64,000 nucleotides of DNA from Legionella nautarum. Lineage in GTDB: Bacteria; Pseudomonadota; Gammaproteobacteria; Legionellales; Legionellaceae. Within the stretch, counting starts at the first letter, position 1, and each line of letters starts with the position of its first letter. Of the stretch, positions 9,979 to 19,378 are shown piece by piece. The stretch lies in contig NZ_LNYO01000013.1 in assembly GCF_001467895.1 (NCBI RefSeq), positions 839,134 through 903,133 on the forward strand, read 5' to 3'. The translations under genes were made by a program, and so were the position numbers. The notes beneath the pieces are model-generated. The model searched no databases, was not told the origin of the DNA, and saw only the letters and a program-made list of their open reading frames with translations.

Positions 9979-10293
9979 ACTTCTCTCTTGATGGGTTGGT
10001 TAAACGAAATGGGTTTTCCGGGATAATTTAAATTGAAGGACAGTTTGGTAAGCCGCTGTCCACTAGCAATCTCTCAAACTCTCCGAATTCATTACTCTAT
10101 CAGGTCAACTGCTCATCAACGATTAGTGTTCGATAATATCCCAGTTGTAAAACAAATTGGGTAACTTGAAAAGGCAACCTGAGAACGTGGCTACACATTG
10201 AGATAACAGCCTAGCATAGCTTTTTAATCAGATCCAGAGATTTTTCTCTTTCTACTTAAAAAAGTTAGAAAGAGAAAAAAGAGAGTGTGAATA
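9979..10293 (-). promoter_or_regulatory. rho leader region with a probable trxA terminator
   Basis: This stretch between trxA and rho holds no gene. A GGACAG/CTGTCC stem lies at 10038-10061. A longer AT-rich hairpin with 14-base arms (10241-10254 and 10266-10279) directly follows the trxA stop and may end that transcript, although it lacks a strong GC stem. A long rho leader is expected because rho is commonly autoregulated by attenuation; whether this one is cannot be seen. Confidence 0.45.
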
Positions 10294-10620
10294 TTAGACA
10301 TTGCTCTCAACAAAAGCACTTAGTTGTGATTTTGAGAGCAGCCCCATTTTCACTGCCTCCACCTGACCATTCTTAAATAAAATCAGAGTGGGGATACTCA
10401 TAACACCATATTTAGAAGGAGTCTGTGGATTTTCATCGATATTAATTTTGGCAAAAACAATATTATCACTATGGTTTGCTGCCACCTCTTCGAGAATTGG
10501 AGTTAATGCACGGCATGGACCACACCACTCAGCCCAAAAATCAACCAAAACCGGCTTGCCTGAATTCAACACATCCTGTTCAAAACTAGAATCAGTGATT
10601 GTCTTTATATTAGCACTCAT
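10294..10620 (-). CDS. trxA: thioredoxin
   Basis: A 108-aa thioredoxin with the redox-active WCGPC at residues 32-36 and the cis-proline in SIPTLILF at residue 77. No signal peptide, so it is the cytoplasmic disulfide reductase recycled by thioredoxin reductase. ATG 10620 follows a GAGG. It lies between rsmE and rho on the same strand and has its own promoter candidate overlapping the end of rsmE. Confidence 0.97.
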   Translation of the reverse strand: MSANIKTITDSSFEQDVLNSGKPVLVDFWAEWCGPCRALTPILEEVAANHSDNIVFAKINIDENPQTPSKYGVMSIPTLILFKNGQVEAVKMGLLSKSQLSAFVESNV

Positions 10621-10662
10621 GAATAAAACCTCAGTTATTTAAAATTAGATGATCTGAGAAAC

Positions 10663-10690
10663 ATTATAGATCACCACAGACAGCTTGCAA
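10663..10690 (-). promoter_or_regulatory. sigma70-type promoter for trxA
   Basis: Read on the minus strand: TTGCAA (10690-10685), a 16-base spacer, then a perfect TATAAT (10668-10663). It overlaps the 3' end of rsmE and would place the transcript start about 36 bases ahead of the trxA ATG. Confidence 0.6.
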
Positions 10691-11395
10691 CACGCTAAGC
10701 GCTGTAATTGCTGCTGTTTCGGTACGCAATACTCTTGGCCCTAAACATAAGGGCTTAAAATCAGCAGCAAAAATCTGTTGGAGTTCTTCTGGACTAAACC
10801 CGCCTTCAGGACCAATAACTAGACTAAGTTCAGCTTCATCGAATTGATAATCGCGCCAGGTTTTCGCACCTCCGGGGTCTAATACTAATTTTAATTGACC
10901 CTCATTTTTCTGCAAATACTCATCGAGCATCATCACAGGATTCACTGTAGGAATTTGATTGCGCCCGGATTGCTCACACGCTGCGATAGCAATCGCTTGC
11001 CATTGAAGACGCTTTTTTTCCATTCGTCCTTGATCCAATTTCACCACAGAGCGTTCCGTAATCAGGGGACTGATGCTACTGACGCCCAATTCCACCGCCT
11101 TTTGCATGACAAATTCCATGCGCTCGCCCTTGGAGAGCGCTTGAGCAAGATGAATTATGCGCGGTGATTCTCTGCTTACTTCTCGCTCTGTTTCGATATT
11201 CACAATTACTTTTTTCTTATTTACACTCTGCAATGCGGCATCAAATTCACGATTATCACCACAAAATAAAACAATTTTATCACCAGGCTGCATCCGCAAA
11301 ACAACGCCCACATGCTGGCTTGCTTCTTGAGTAAGTTCTATAGTTTGGCCAAGAACGAAAGAACCGGCCTGATAAATACGAATTTTTCTCACCAC
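10664..11395 (-). CDS. rsmE: 16S rRNA (uracil-1498-N3)-methyltransferase
   Basis: A 243-aa SPOUT-fold methyltransferase that uses SAM to methylate U1498 of 16S rRNA. The N-terminal PUA-like part with HVGVVLRM is followed by the knot region: [31 protein letters not shown] and [11 protein letters not shown], all diagnostic. Two tandem GTG codons at 11395 and 11392 are the possible starts. It is divergent from fumC and followed by trxA. Confidence 0.94.
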   Translation of the reverse strand: MVRKIRIYQAGSFVLGQTIELTQEASQHVGVVLRMQPGDKIVLFCGDNREFDAALQSVNKKKVIVNIETEREVSRESPRIIHLAQALSKGERMEFVMQKAVELGVSSISPLITERSVVKLDQGRMEKKRLQWQAIAIAACEQSGRNQIPTVNPVMMLDEYLQKNEGQLKLVLDPGGAKTWRDYQFDEAELSLVIGPEGGFSPEELQQIFAADFKPLCLGPRVLRTETAAITALSVLQAVCGDL

Positions 11396-11617
11396 TACTC
11401 ACAAAAAATGAAATTAAATTCTGGTTTTACTATACCCAAACTACTCCAAAATGCTAGACGAAGTGCTCTCCTGTTTTTTGAACATGAATTTGAGCTCATT
11501 GCCTTATCATCCTATACAGGGATGAAAACAATTCCTGGGAATATATCAGAATGGGTATATACTGCACAAAATGTTGATGCTATGTTAGCGCTTTTATTTT
11601 TAAGAGGATTAATCGTC

Positions 11618-13006
11618 ATGAGCAATACACGTATTGAGACAGACAGCATGGGTGAAATTGCTGTTCCTGCCGATCGTTACTGGGGCGCGCAAACCGAACG
11701 CTCTCTACATCATTTTGATATCGGGCGCGATATTATGCCTCGCGAAGTGACTCATGCTTTCGGTATTTTAAAAAAAGCCGCTGCTTTGACTAATCTTGAG
11801 CTAGGCAAGCTGCCACAAGATAAAGCGGAACTGATTGTTAAAGCGGCAGAAGAAGTTTGCTCCGGTCGCTTAGACGAGCATTTTCCCTTGCATGTTTGGC
11901 AAACAGGCAGTGGCACGCAATCGAATATGAATGCCAATGAAGTCATCTCCAACCGCGCAATAGAAATGGCTAAAGGCACTATGGGCTCTAAAGCACCCAT
12001 CCATCCTAATGATCATGTCAATATGTCGCAATCGTCAAATGACACCTTCCCAACCGCTATGCACATCGCAGCAGCAATCGCTATTTATCATAAATTGCTC
12101 CCTGCGGTGCGTAATTTGCGTGATGCCTTAGCCCACAAAATGCGAGCGTTTAAAGATATAGTAAAAATTGGCCGCACTCATTTGCAGGATGCTGTGCCAA
12201 TGACTTTAGGGCAGGAATTTTCAGGATACGTTGCGCAATTAGATGCCTGCATTCAGCGTATAGAGCAAACTTTGCCCGAATTGTATGAACTGGCTTTAGG
12301 CGGTACTGCAGTAGGTACTGGATTAAACACGCATCCTCAGTTTGCTGTTAAAGCAGCAAGCCATATTGCTAGCATTACCAAGCTTCCTTTTAATTCTGCT
12401 CCGAATAAATTTGCAGCCTTAGCTTCTCATGAGCCCTTAGTTATGGCTCATAGCGCTTTTAAAGCCTTGGCTTGTGCCTTAATGAAAATAGCGAACGATG
12501 TTCGCTGGCTTGGTTCAGGTCCTCGTTGCGGTATTGGCGAACTTATTCTGCCTGAGAATGAACCGGGTTCATCCATCATGCCAGGTAAAGTCAATCCGAC
12601 TCAATGCGAAGCAATGACCATGGTCTGCGCTCAAGTCATTGGCAATGATACCACCGTAGCGCTTGCTGCTAGCCAAGGAAACTTTGAGTTGAATGTATTT
12701 AAGCCCGTTATTATTTTTAACGTTTTACATTCTTTAAACCTCTTAGCGGATACCTGTCGTTCTTTCCAAGAATTTTGTGTTGAAGGCTTGGAGGCAAATC
12801 ACTCCGTGATTGATTATTATTTACATCATTCTCTTATGTTGGTGACCGCGCTCAATCAGCACATTGGCTACGATAAAGCCGCCAAAATTGCTAAAACAGC
12901 TCATCACGAAGATATTTCATTGCAAGAAGCAGCGATCAAACTTGGCTTTTTAACGGCTGAACAATTCAGTGAGTATGTTAAACCCGAGGAAATGGTTAAT
13001 CCTTAA
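11618..13006 (+). CDS. fumC: fumarate hydratase class II
   Basis: A 462-aa fumarase of the aspartase/fumarase superfamily that interconverts fumarate and malate in the TCA cycle. ATG 11618 ([14 protein letters not shown]) has AGAGGA upstream; the frame stays open further 5' into the divergent rsmE, but that part does not look like protein of this family. Visible motifs are [13 protein letters not shown], the [12 protein letters not shown] block, GRTHLQDA and the superfamily signature [13 protein letters not shown]. Oxygen-stable class II type, tetrameric, cytoplasmic. Confidence 0.97.
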   Translation: MSNTRIETDSMGEIAVPADRYWGAQTERSLHHFDIGRDIMPREVTHAFGILKKAAALTNLELGKLPQDKAELIVKAAEEVCSGRLDEHFPLHVWQTGSGTQSNMNANEVISNRAIEMAKGTMGSKAPIHPNDHVNMSQSSNDTFPTAMHIAAAIAIYHKLLPAVRNLRDALAHKMRAFKDIVKIGRTHLQDAVPMTLGQEFSGYVAQLDACIQRIEQTLPELYELALGGTAVGTGLNTHPQFAVKAASHIASITKLPFNSAPNKFAALASHEPLVMAHSAFKALACALMKIANDVRWLGSGPRCGIGELILPENEPGSSIMPGKVNPTQCEAMTMVCAQVIGNDTTVALAASQGNFELNVFKPVIIFNVLHSLNLLADTCRSFQEFCVEGLEANHSVIDYYLHHSLMLVTALNQHIGYDKAAKIAKTAHHEDISLQEAAIKLGFLTAEQFSEYVKPEEMVNP

Positions 13007-13016
13007 GATAAACGGA

Positions 13017-13083
13017 GTTGATGCCCTAGGGCGTCAACCTGATATATCTGTTGTCAATCTCCGCGAAAATAGGGATGACAACA
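13017..13083. repeat. two hairpins after fumC
   Basis: GTTGATGCCC at 13017 pairs with GGGCGTCAAC ending at 13038 (one G-T pair). A second inverted pair, TGTTGTCA at 13049-13056 and TGACAACA at 13076-13083, flanks a CCGCGA core. The position between the convergent ends of fumC and the phosphodiesterase gene fits a bidirectional transcript end. Confidence 0.5.
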
Positions 13084-13126
13084 AACCATAGAAATGACTA
13101 TTGAGTACAATGAGAATAATTGCTAA

Positions 13127-13993
13127 TTAGTTAAATCGCCTTAGTTCTTCTAAAGACTGGGCGATTAAACTGACATTATTACTAAAAATCCATTGCAAAC
13201 CACGATTTAATTCTCTGTATAAGCTAAATTTTGAATCAATCATTCCCACACCGACTCGCTTTTTTGCTGAGCGCAACCGTTTAATTTTGCTGTCATTAAA
13301 TAAAAGATAATGACCTAACACACCGCCATACTTTTTTTGTAGGCAAAGGTTTAAGAACTGGGTCACATTATTATGTACAGCGACTAATAACAGACTTTCT
13401 GGTAAAAACGACTTGAGGGAAGCAAAAATAGGTTCGCTGAGACTAAGCAAATGATAATCAACGCAAGGGGTGAGTAATTGTAAGTCATTGTAGAGACTTG
13501 CTTCGGCGTGGAAGGGTTCTTTTAACTCAATAAATAAATGAAGACGCTTACCATAACGCTCCACCACCTCTGCCAAGGTTAATATTTCAGGAACCAATTG
13601 TCTTAATTGCTTAAAACTCAAGTCTTTGATAGCAACATTTTTGCTCCAAAGCCGCTGTAAAGTAGGGTCGTGATTAACCACTAAAACCCCATCAGCCGTT
13701 GCACGAAGATCAAACTCAATGCCCCAGCAACCTAAATCCAGTGCAGCAGCAAAAGCCGCATCCGTATTTTCAATAGTATTATTTTTTTTATCATGCGCGC
13801 CGCGATGGGCAATAATACAAACATCTGAAACTTTTAAACAATCCGGCTGTTTTTGCGGTAAAAAGGAGAAAAAATAATCCACTGATTTTTCAAGAGCTTT
13901 TAAAAAACACATAGTTATTAACACAGCAAAGAGTTTGGGAAATTTTGCAATTTTTTTTGTATAAAAACTACAATTATTAGAATCTTCTTCCAT
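13127..13993 (-). CDS. glycerophosphodiester phosphodiesterase family protein
   Basis: A 288-aa protein with a GDPD TIM-barrel domain from about residue 57: HRG at 63-65, EN at 75-76, the metal-binding acids in EFD at 93-95 and NHDP at 107-110, and a later FIELKEP. Such enzymes split glycerophosphodiesters to glycerol-3-phosphate and an alcohol. The N-terminus has a hydrophobic stretch at about 19-45 that could anchor it to a membrane; no Sec cleavage site is obvious. The start at ATG 13993 has no clear ribosome site, so the first residues are uncertain. It adjoins an effector candidate, so a translocated role cannot be excluded. Confidence 0.85.
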   Translation of the reverse strand: MEEDSNNCSFYTKKIAKFPKLFAVLITMCFLKALEKSVDYFFSFLPQKQPDCLKVSDVCIIAHRGAHDKKNNTIENTDAAFAAALDLGCWGIEFDLRATADGVLVVNHDPTLQRLWSKNVAIKDLSFKQLRQLVPEILTLAEVVERYGKRLHLFIELKEPFHAEASLYNDLQLLTPCVDYHLLSLSEPIFASLKSFLPESLLLVAVHNNVTQFLNLCLQKKYGGVLGHYLLFNDSKIKRLRSAKKRVGVGMIDSKFSLYRELNRGLQWIFSNNVSLIAQSLEELRRFN

Positions 13994-14171
13994 TTAATTT
14001 AAAAATTAATTTAATAAGAAAGAGTTAATTAGTTCTCCACAATGTTCTTAAGCGCAAAACTGCTCAATAATTATACTGCTTAATATTCCGGTAATTTTGT
14101 CAATGTAAACTGTATCTATAGGGAAAGAATACAGTTCAAGAACGGCATAAATTTTACATGAGGGTGTAATC

Positions 14172-17100
14172 ATGAGAGAAAAATTACTTAACAACCTCAA
14201 AGAACTCCAAATATTGACCAACGTTGCTGATGATAATGAACAGATCAATGAGTTTAAAAAAGAGCTTAACACCCTAAGTGAAATAGTCAAGAGTACAGAT
14301 GGAGCTCCTTTAGCTAAACTTGATAGCACGGTTAAGGAACTGCTTAAACGCCCAATTGTACTCAAACTCAGATTACTCAATGAATTAGAAGCAACTGCTT
14401 CAATGATTATCTCTGATTCAAACCTCTCTCAAAAATACTTAGAAGATATCTCAAAATATATTTCCCAAGCCTGCGACACTGATAAGTTTGATGAGTTAAC
14501 CAAAATACAATCAGAATTTCAATTAATTGCAAGACCCATACAATTAGCTCTGCTAAGGTCGATGATTCAGCCTTTAACTACAATGACCACTTCTCCAGAA
14601 ACTGAAATAACCAGTGCTGCCCCTAAAACAGCTCAACCAAATCAAGCGTCTGCAACAGGAAAAAGTCAATCAGGCTGGATCAGTATAACTAGCAACCTAG
14701 CCTCTAAACTATCTACTTTTGCTAGCGAAACCAAAACTAAATTAGCCGATTATACAGCAGAAAAATTGAGTTCAAGCTCCCCCCAAACAGTGCTTCTAGA
14801 CTCACTTAAAAAATACCATAGAAATCTTAGCGAAATTAAAAATTTAACTTACCCAGCAGCCAACATGTTATCCCTTAAAGAACAATATGATGGGCTAACT
14901 TCATATCCTCTTGCAACAGTCACTGCGGAAAGCAAAAAATCAAAATTAACCAGAAAAAAAGTGAAACGCCGAATCGCTGAAATTATTGAACCCAAGGATC
15001 GGGAACTTAGCCAAAATGCCTATCGAGAATTACTAAAATTTCAGGAATTACAAGAATTAGATAAATTAACTGAAGAACAGCGTGAAGAATTTAAAACAGC
15101 CGGGATTAGTGAAGAAACAGTCTATGAATTGATAAAAATGAAATCTTTCCTTAGCCTCAAAGCTCAGGAGGAATTTATAACTGCCTTTAAAGCAGCAGGG
15201 ATTAATGAGGAGGATAGTCGTAAGGCTCTTGAAGAGTTACAAAAAATGGGAAAACTTAGCGCGAAAACCATCGCTGTGTTTGCAGAAATGAAGGTCGGTG
15301 TAGAGTCGCTTAGAGCACTACGAAAACAGTCAAGAGTAGCGAGATTTGAAAGAATTGGCGTTCTCAAAGATGAGCTTAAAGAACTAACGACCATTAGCGA
15401 AGACCTATTGAAAACTGAGGGAGTTACGATTAGCTCAAAAGCCCTTAACGAATTACATCAGTCAAAATTGAGCATAAGAGCCCGTGAGCAATTAGAAGAT
15501 TTAAAAACAATCTTCGAAGGACTAGAGGAAGCACTTCAAAAACAGCGAGAAGAGATGGGAGAAGAGGTTAGCAAACTAGCCGCGCAAGAGAAAACTCAAC
15601 CCTTCTCCGAAAGGTTGCTAGCCTATCAAAAAAGCAGAGTTAGCGAAGAAACTCTCAACGAATTAGAACATAGTCATCTGAGCGCAGAAACCATCCAAGA
15701 ATTCGAAAAAGCGGGAATTAGTCCTGAAATTCTGGCAAAAATACAGCGCTCAGAAAAGGTGGACTTTCAAGAAACTAAACTTAATGACAAGGTTCTCAAA
15801 GAACTGCAAAAACCCAAGCTTAGTGAAACGACTGTCAAAGAATTGCAAGAACGAATCACTTTGGCAGAATTAAAAGAACAAAATGATGAGTTAGATAAAG
15901 AGGTTGCCTTCCTAATAGGAGAATTAAATGGTTACCTTAACCTTGCTAAAACTAGAGAACTTACCTTAACAAAAGAAGTATTGGCTCATCCATTGATTAG
16001 TACTCAGCTAGGGGAAATTAAGGCATTACAACCATTAATAGAAAAAAATATTGGAGAATTTAATGGACTAATCATTGAAGTAAGTAATGTAGCAAACTGG
16101 AAACATAGGCATACCAAGCTGAAACTGATACAGGATGCCCTTAAAAAATCTTATGATGATATTGAAGTGGCTACAAATCGAATCAATGCGCAAATTGAAG
16201 ATCTAAAAGCCCAAGCCAATGAATCTTTTACAGCTTCCCCCTCACAACCACCCAGCTCCACTTTCGAAAGGTCACAAAGCATGAAAGGCGAGTTACAGCC
16301 ATCTCAGCTAACTGACCATCAAACTCAGACTCCAATAATTGAAACAGCGGTCTCTGCCCCCCCTTTAGTTGAAACAACCTCAACCCTAGAAAGCAATGCT
16401 CAGAAAAAAATCAGTCTTGAGACAGAATCCACAAAAGAGCAGCCTTTCAGCACTTTGAGAGAAGAATGTAAAAAATTAGAAACCACGTATTTTGCTCGAG
16501 TAGAGAACATTAATAGTGCAATTGATCGCTTTGCAACAACCAGAGCAGTAATAATCAAGACTCTTAACTTAGAACAGACTGATGATGGAAAAAAGGCCCC
16601 CCCTAAAGAACCAGAATCCACTTTTATTGAAAGGAGAGTTAAAGAAGTTAAAAGTATTGAAAGGGGTGTTAAAAGTTTATTGGGAGCAAGTGAAGGCTCC
16701 GTCAGCGAGAATAAATCAGCAAAACCGATGGACAAACCTGTGTTGACAGAAACCGCTTTCCAAAAACAGATCAGGTTAACAAAGTCAAATTTACTGAGTA
16801 ATAACGCTTTTATGGAAGCTCTAGAGGATTACAATGCTTTGGTGGATGAGTTTTATAAGACAACAAAAACTAAAGAAGAATCCTTGGTGGAGCTGTCTAG
16901 CGATAACTCCAAATCCACAATAAACGATAGTGAAAGACTCAGACGACAAAACGAGGCTATAGCAAACTCTAATCTAGCTTTACAAGAAGTAGAAACTTCG
17001 CTGACAGCCACAGTGGCAACTCTCAATAACCTAATTGCTAAAGAGGACGAAAATAGAAAGAATTTAATAGCTGCTAAAGGAGAAGAAATTTCAAAATTAC

Positions 17101-18251
17101 TCTCTACACTAAGAGATCTATCTAAAAAAACTAGTGAAAACTCTAGCTATAGTGGCATTATTATCAACGACAAAGAAGATGGTAATACTTTAGATATCGC
17201 AAAATTCGAAGCAAAGGTTAAGAAAAATGTAGAAAATTTATTAAATTTTTCAACGGACCGAATTTCGGTTGATGCAAGTTTTCAAAAAGAAAAAATCGAG
17301 AAATATATCTCAACTTTTGAGAAAGCAATTATTGATGTAAATATGAGATATTTAGCCAATTATGAAGCCGCTAACAACCAAATAGAAATACTACGTAAAG
17401 CGCAATCCGATTTTAGCCTAGCGCAAATAAAAGCCAAGAATCCCTTAGTACAAGAAAACCAAGCTGAGATTGAAGCACAATTAAAAGCAGAGGAAGCTGT
17501 TGTGGGCCTAAGGGAAGGCTTAAACCAGCTAACTAAACCAGAGCTAGACGAGCAAAAGCAACCTAAACCTATTTGCTATAACTTAAATAAAACGGAGCTG
17601 ATGCTATTACTTGAGGAAACTACAAAGCACCAACAAATATTGGCGCGACATTCATCAAATTTAAAAGCCCGAGCCTCCTCGGAGGAAGTTAAAATAGTTC
17701 GAGAAATGATGAGTATCGCCACGGACGCCGCAGCAAATTTACCCCCTCCGCCCCCAACGAAATCAGGAATGAAAAAAGCAGACCCTGCTTCGGAGGTTCT
17801 TACAAAAATTACAAAAGGGCTACAAGAGCATTTGGATACCTATTTCACCAATATAAGTAAAACAACTGAGGAAGAAAGAACCCACTTTATTACACAATGT
17901 ATAGATACTATGTATAAAGAGCTCAGCGAAGAAAATTTAATGAACTTATCCCAGCGTAATGAAGCACAAACCATTATAGTGGAAACCATTAATTCGTTAA
18001 TCGAACTAATCTCTAATTTAGCTAAGTTTTTAAGTATTCCGGTCTCAGCTCAAAAACGCAAGTTTAATACCCAATTTTGGGCTAGCCCCACGGAAGAGAC
18101 GATGGCCGCGGCTGCAGAAAATGCTCATACTCAATTGAAGGAACTGAAAGGTAAACTGGATAAGAACCTACCTAAACCTGAGACTGAGACTGAGACTGAG
18201 ACTGAGACTGAGACTGAGACTGAAGAGAATAGAGTAGTTCAAAAACTATAA
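14172..18251 (+). CDS. large coiled-coil protein, effector candidate
   Basis: A 1359-aa, highly charged, mostly helical protein with no signal peptide or membrane segment. GAGGG precedes ATG 14172. Residues about 305-580 carry an irregular repeat of roughly 20-30 residues of the type LS-x-x-T-x-x-E-[LF], for example ISEETVYEL, VSEETLNEL, LSAETIQEF and LSETTVKEL. Long coiled-coil stretches follow. LPPPPP lies near residue 1190. The C-terminus has an (ET)7 tract and then ends ENRVVQKL, a glutamate-rich tail like the E-block of Dot/Icm substrates. No enzymatic motif seen. Effector status is inferred from composition, tail and size; it could instead be a structural coiled-coil protein. Confidence 0.8.
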   Translation: MREKLLNNLKELQILTNVADDNEQINEFKKELNTLSEIVKSTDGAPLAKLDSTVKELLKRPIVLKLRLLNELEATASMIISDSNLSQKYLEDISKYISQACDTDKFDELTKIQSEFQLIARPIQLALLRSMIQPLTTMTTSPETEITSAAPKTAQPNQASATGKSQSGWISITSNLASKLSTFASETKTKLADYTAEKLSSSSPQTVLLDSLKKYHRNLSEIKNLTYPAANMLSLKEQYDGLTSYPLATVTAESKKSKLTRKKVKRRIAEIIEPKDRELSQNAYRELLKFQELQELDKLTEEQREEFKTAGISEETVYELIKMKSFLSLKAQEEFITAFKAAGINEEDSRKALEELQKMGKLSAKTIAVFAEMKVGVESLRALRKQSRVARFERIGVLKDELKELTTISEDLLKTEGVTISSKALNELHQSKLSIRAREQLEDLKTIFEGLEEALQKQREEMGEEVSKLAAQEKTQPFSERLLAYQKSRVSEETLNELEHSHLSAETIQEFEKAGISPEILAKIQRSEKVDFQETKLNDKVLKELQKPKLSETTVKELQERITLAELKEQNDELDKEVAFLIGELNGYLNLAKTRELTLTKEVLAHPLISTQLGEIKALQPLIEKNIGEFNGLIIEVSNVANWKHRHTKLKLIQDALKKSYDDIEVATNRINAQIEDLKAQANESFTASPSQPPSSTFERSQSMKGELQPSQLTDHQTQTPIIETAVSAPPLVETTSTLESNAQKKISLETESTKEQPFSTLREECKKLETTYFARVENINSAIDRFATTRAVIIKTLNLEQTDDGKKAPPKEPESTFIERRVKEVKSIERGVKSLLGASEGSVSENKSAKPMDKPVLTETAFQKQIRLTKSNLLSNNAFMEALEDYNALVDEFYKTTKTKEESLVELSSDNSKSTINDSERLRRQNEAIANSNLALQEVETSLTATVATLNNLIAKEDENRKNLIAAKGEEISKLLSTLRDLSKKTSENSSYSGIIINDKEDGNTLDIAKFEAKVKKNVENLLNFSTDRISVDASFQKEKIEKYISTFEKAIIDVNMRYLANYEAANNQIEILRKAQSDFSLAQIKAKNPLVQENQAEIEAQLKAEEAVVGLREGLNQLTKPELDEQKQPKPICYNLNKTELMLLLEETTKHQQILARHSSNLKARASSEEVKIVREMMSIATDAAANLPPPPPTKSGMKKADPASEVLTKITKGLQEHLDTYFTNISKTTEEERTHFITQCIDTMYKELSEENLMNLSQRNEAQTIIVETINSLIELISNLAKFLSIPVSAQKRKFNTQFWASPTEETMAAAAENAHTQLKELKGKLDKNLPKPETETETETETETETEENRVVQKL
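18180..18221 (+). repeat. GAGACT hexanucleotide repeat, seven copies
   Basis: Seven perfect tandem copies of GAGACT lie at the 3' end of the coiled-coil gene and encode (Glu-Thr)7. Because the unit is six bases, copy-number changes would keep the frame and only lengthen or shorten the acidic tail. Confidence 0.95.
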
Positions 18252-18282
18252 CTTTGTATACGAGCTGATCCTAGAATAATTA

Positions 18283-18311
18283 TTGACAGCTCAATCATTC
18301 TTAAGTATGTT
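18283..18311 (+). promoter_or_regulatory. sigma70-type promoter for tRNA-Leu
   Basis: Perfect TTGACA at 18283-18288, a 17-base spacer and TATGTT at 18306-18311. The predicted start is a few bases ahead of the mature tRNA 5' end. Confidence 0.75.
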
Positions 18312-18322
18312 AGCCACCAATT

Positions 18323-18409
18323 GCCGAGGTGGTGGAATTGGTAGACACGCTAGCTTCAGGTGCTAGTGGGGGCAACCCCGTGGAGGTTCGAGTCCTCTTC
18401 TCGGTACCA
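18323..18409 (+). tRNA. tRNA-Leu (anticodon CAG)
   Basis: An 87-base class II tRNA with encoded CCA at 18407-18409. The acceptor stem GCCGAGG pairs with TCTCGGT, the D-arm carries GGAATTGGTAGAC, the anticodon stem CTAGC/GCTAG encloses TTCAGGT with CAG at 18357-18359, a long variable arm GGGGGCAACCCC follows, and the T-arm is GAGG-TTCGAGT-CCTC. A run of six T follows at once. Reads CUG leucine codons. Confidence 0.97.
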
Positions 18410-18628
18410 TTTTTTCAAAGACCTGCTCTATATCTGAAAAATCACACAAAAGTGCTGCAGTTTTTCGTAGCAACTCCCTCGTACTAATCCCGAACCTACG
18501 TAAATCATCTCGAGCCGTATCCATCCCTATTTGGCATTGTATACCCCTTGGATGGATAGTTCTTACACGCTAGTTCAACAAGCCTAGCGCAAATACTCAG
18601 AATTCTTGGCAACCTTTCTCTCCCCTCT

Positions 18629-18653
18629 CCTAATTGGCATTCTGTCAATTAGG
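18629..18653. repeat. 25-base palindrome downstream of small membrane protein gene
   Basis: CCTAATTG at 18629-18636 and CAATTAGG at 18646-18653 form a symmetric site. It lies just beyond the 3' end of the following minus-strand gene, so it may be a weak terminator or a protein-binding site. Another 9-base inverted pair, TATCCATCC/GGATGGATA, lies at 18518-18558. The 272 bases after the tRNA contain no convincing gene. Confidence 0.45.
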
Positions 18654-18681
18654 TAAAGAAGTTTCCGCTAGACGTTTAGGG

Positions 18682-19260
18682 TTAAACAGTCATAGTGGTT
18701 GGTTCGGTTGGCGTAATGACCCTCCCTGCTTCTACCAGCTCTGTTAACTGAGCAGAGGATGCAGAGGATCGAAGATTACTCCTGACCCCTACTAGACATG
18801 GATTGGACGATGAGAAAAATACTTGGCAGGAATTTAAAATGCTTCTCGCACTATGCCGCTCTGCCCAGTCAATACTTCTCGCCCAGATACAAAAAGCCAG
18901 GGCCATACACATAAGCATTCCTCCAAATGGAGGCAAAAGACTAAACAATGCCATTTCTCCACTACTCAAGGTTTTGATGTATTCAGTGAGATAATCAACT
19001 ATAGCAAAACCTAAAAAAAGACCTACAGCTCCAAAAATGCCAACTAAACCTAGGCAAACAACACATACAACGTCAGAAAAAGAAAAGGTTTGATAGCACT
19101 CACTCCAGCAGGAATTATCCAACTCAGTGACCGAGCCTTCATCTTGAGGGAGAGGTCTATAAGCTAATCTTTGGTCAGTTACGTCCTCAAAAACTAATCT
19201 TCGATCTGTTGCGTCACCAGAATTTTCCTCAAAATTTGGCTCTCTCTCAAAAAAACGCAT
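18682..19260 (-). CDS. small membrane protein, effector-like, unknown
   Basis: A 192-aa protein with two strong membrane helices (about residues 63-90 and 104-128), a cytosolic acidic N-terminus and a Ser/Thr-rich tail. The ATG at 19260 is preferred over the in-frame TTG at 19266 because GGGA lies at suitable spacing. The N-terminus has a short internal duplication, ATDRRLVFEDV followed by TDQRLAY. No family recognised. It stands alone between a tRNA gene and psd. Two-helix proteins of this shape occur among Legionella membrane-targeted effectors, but nothing here proves that. Confidence 0.65.
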   Translation of the reverse strand: MRFFEREPNFEENSGDATDRRLVFEDVTDQRLAYRPLPQDEGSVTELDNSCWSECYQTFSFSDVVCVVCLGLVGIFGAVGLFLGFAIVDYLTEYIKTLSSGEMALFSLLPPFGGMLMCMALAFCIWARSIDWAERHSARSILNSCQVFFSSSNPCLVGVRSNLRSSASSAQLTELVEAGRVITPTEPTTMTV

Positions 19261-19378
19261 ATCCAATCCCTAGTTTGTTTATAAAAAAAATTAACCAGCC
19301 AAAATATAAACGATCTTGAATTAAAAACAATGTATGAAGGGTCTTTTATTTCAGAATAAAGGGGCAGGATGGCGCCTT

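Noticed and set aside
11312-11617. In-frame upstream extension of fumC by about 100 codons
   Set aside because: It overlaps divergent rsmE, has no fumarase-like sequence, and ATG 11618 has a proper ribosome-binding site and the expected N-terminus.
18180-18221. Short tandem repeats as a CRISPR array
   Set aside because: The unit is six bases with no spacers and lies inside a coding frame; no CRISPR array or cas gene was seen in the window.
18410-18590. Minus-strand frame after the tRNA reading MDTARDDLRRFGISTRELL and running into the tRNA
   Set aside because: It looks protein-like for about 45 codons but has no clear start with ribosome site and reads through the tRNA; at most a gene remnant.
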